From Paenibacillus sp. FJAT-26967 (lineage in GTDB: Bacteria; Bacillota; Bacilli; Paenibacillales; NBRC-103111), in assembly GCF_001541095.1 (NCBI RefSeq), contig NZ_LMXH01000012.1, forward strand, positions 1 to 60,280: 60,280 nucleotides of DNA, read 5' to 3'. Position 1 is the stretch's first letter, and every line of letters starts with the position of its first letter. Of the stretch, positions 60,221 to 60,280 are shown piece by piece. The translations under genes were made by a program, and so were the position numbers. A model generated the notes under the pieces. It was not told where the DNA came from, did not search any database, and worked only from the letters and a program-made list of their open reading frames with translations.

Positions 60221-60280
60221 GGTCAAGCCCTCGACCGATTAGTATTGGTCAGCTCCACACATTGCTGTGCTTCCACCTCC
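60221..60280 (-). rRNA. rrl: 23S ribosomal RNA, 3' end (partial)
   Basis: The minus strand reads GGAGGTGGAAGCACAGCAAT ... CCAATACTAATCGGTCGAGG GCTTGACC, the conserved 3' end of 23S rRNA. The gene continues beyond the right edge. About 185 nt of spacer separate it from 5S. Confidence 0.93.

Overview
The window reads as chromosomal DNA of a Gram-positive, spore-former-type Firmicute, most likely Paenibacillus or a close relative. The reasons are an LPXTG-anchored surface protein with its sortase, a surface protein with three S-layer homology domains, a full Bacillus-order purine operon (purEKBCSQLFMNHD) behind a guanine-type purine riboswitch, and a dgkB / rlmCD / yerC / yqfQ neighbourhood also typical of Bacillales. 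The genus assignment is inference; no full-length 16S is present.

Layout. 0-0.24 kb: left end of an IS3-family element. 0.4-7.1 kb: a cell-surface module of a 1497-aa Cna_B/SpaA-type wall-anchored protein, a class D-like sortase and a SARP-type response regulator (receiver + winged helix + BTAD). The promoters of the surface protein and of the regulator carry the same 18-bp heptamer direct repeat at the same distance from the -10. 7.3-13.8 kb: a giant SLH protein with 12 near-identical 279-bp fibronectin-III repeats. 14.1-16.3 kb: an acetyltransferase and three tandem phage-tail-collar proteins. 16.5-25.5 kb: accessory genes (GNAT, DUF6508-like, two lipoproteins, a nitrilase and a GNAT-nitrilase fusion, cold-shock protein, HU), a decayed copy of one lipoprotein gene next to a relic of an NRPS adenylation motif, then an orphan acyl carrier protein with a 363-aa partner of unknown function.

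25.7-29.2 kb: two HxlR-regulator / NAD(P)H-oxidoreductase divergent pairs with similar palindromic operators, a MerR pseudogene and a serine-recombinase relic. 29.2-36.2 kb: an AT-rich restriction-modification island (XRE controller, C5-cytosine methyltransferase, two NgoFVII/BfiI-like PLD proteins, a Z1-domain ATPase, a Vsr endonuclease, and a 141-aa protein of unknown function). One PLD protein has a complete H-x-K / GSAN active site; the other lacks both the Lys and the Asn. This island is the best candidate for an interesting defence system.

36.6-45.0 kb: core genes (rlmCD with large insertions, dgkB, a CbiX-type chelatase, yerC, yqfQ), a relic of a 16S rRNA 3' end plus spacer, a DCC-family protein, a secreted MORN-repeat protein and a 51-aa membrane protein. 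45.1-59.5 kb: the complete pur operon on the minus strand from promoter and riboswitch to terminator; its enzymes convert PRPP to IMP, and PurB also serves AMP synthesis. 59.9-60.3 kb: 5S rRNA and the 3' end of 23S rRNA, also on the minus strand.
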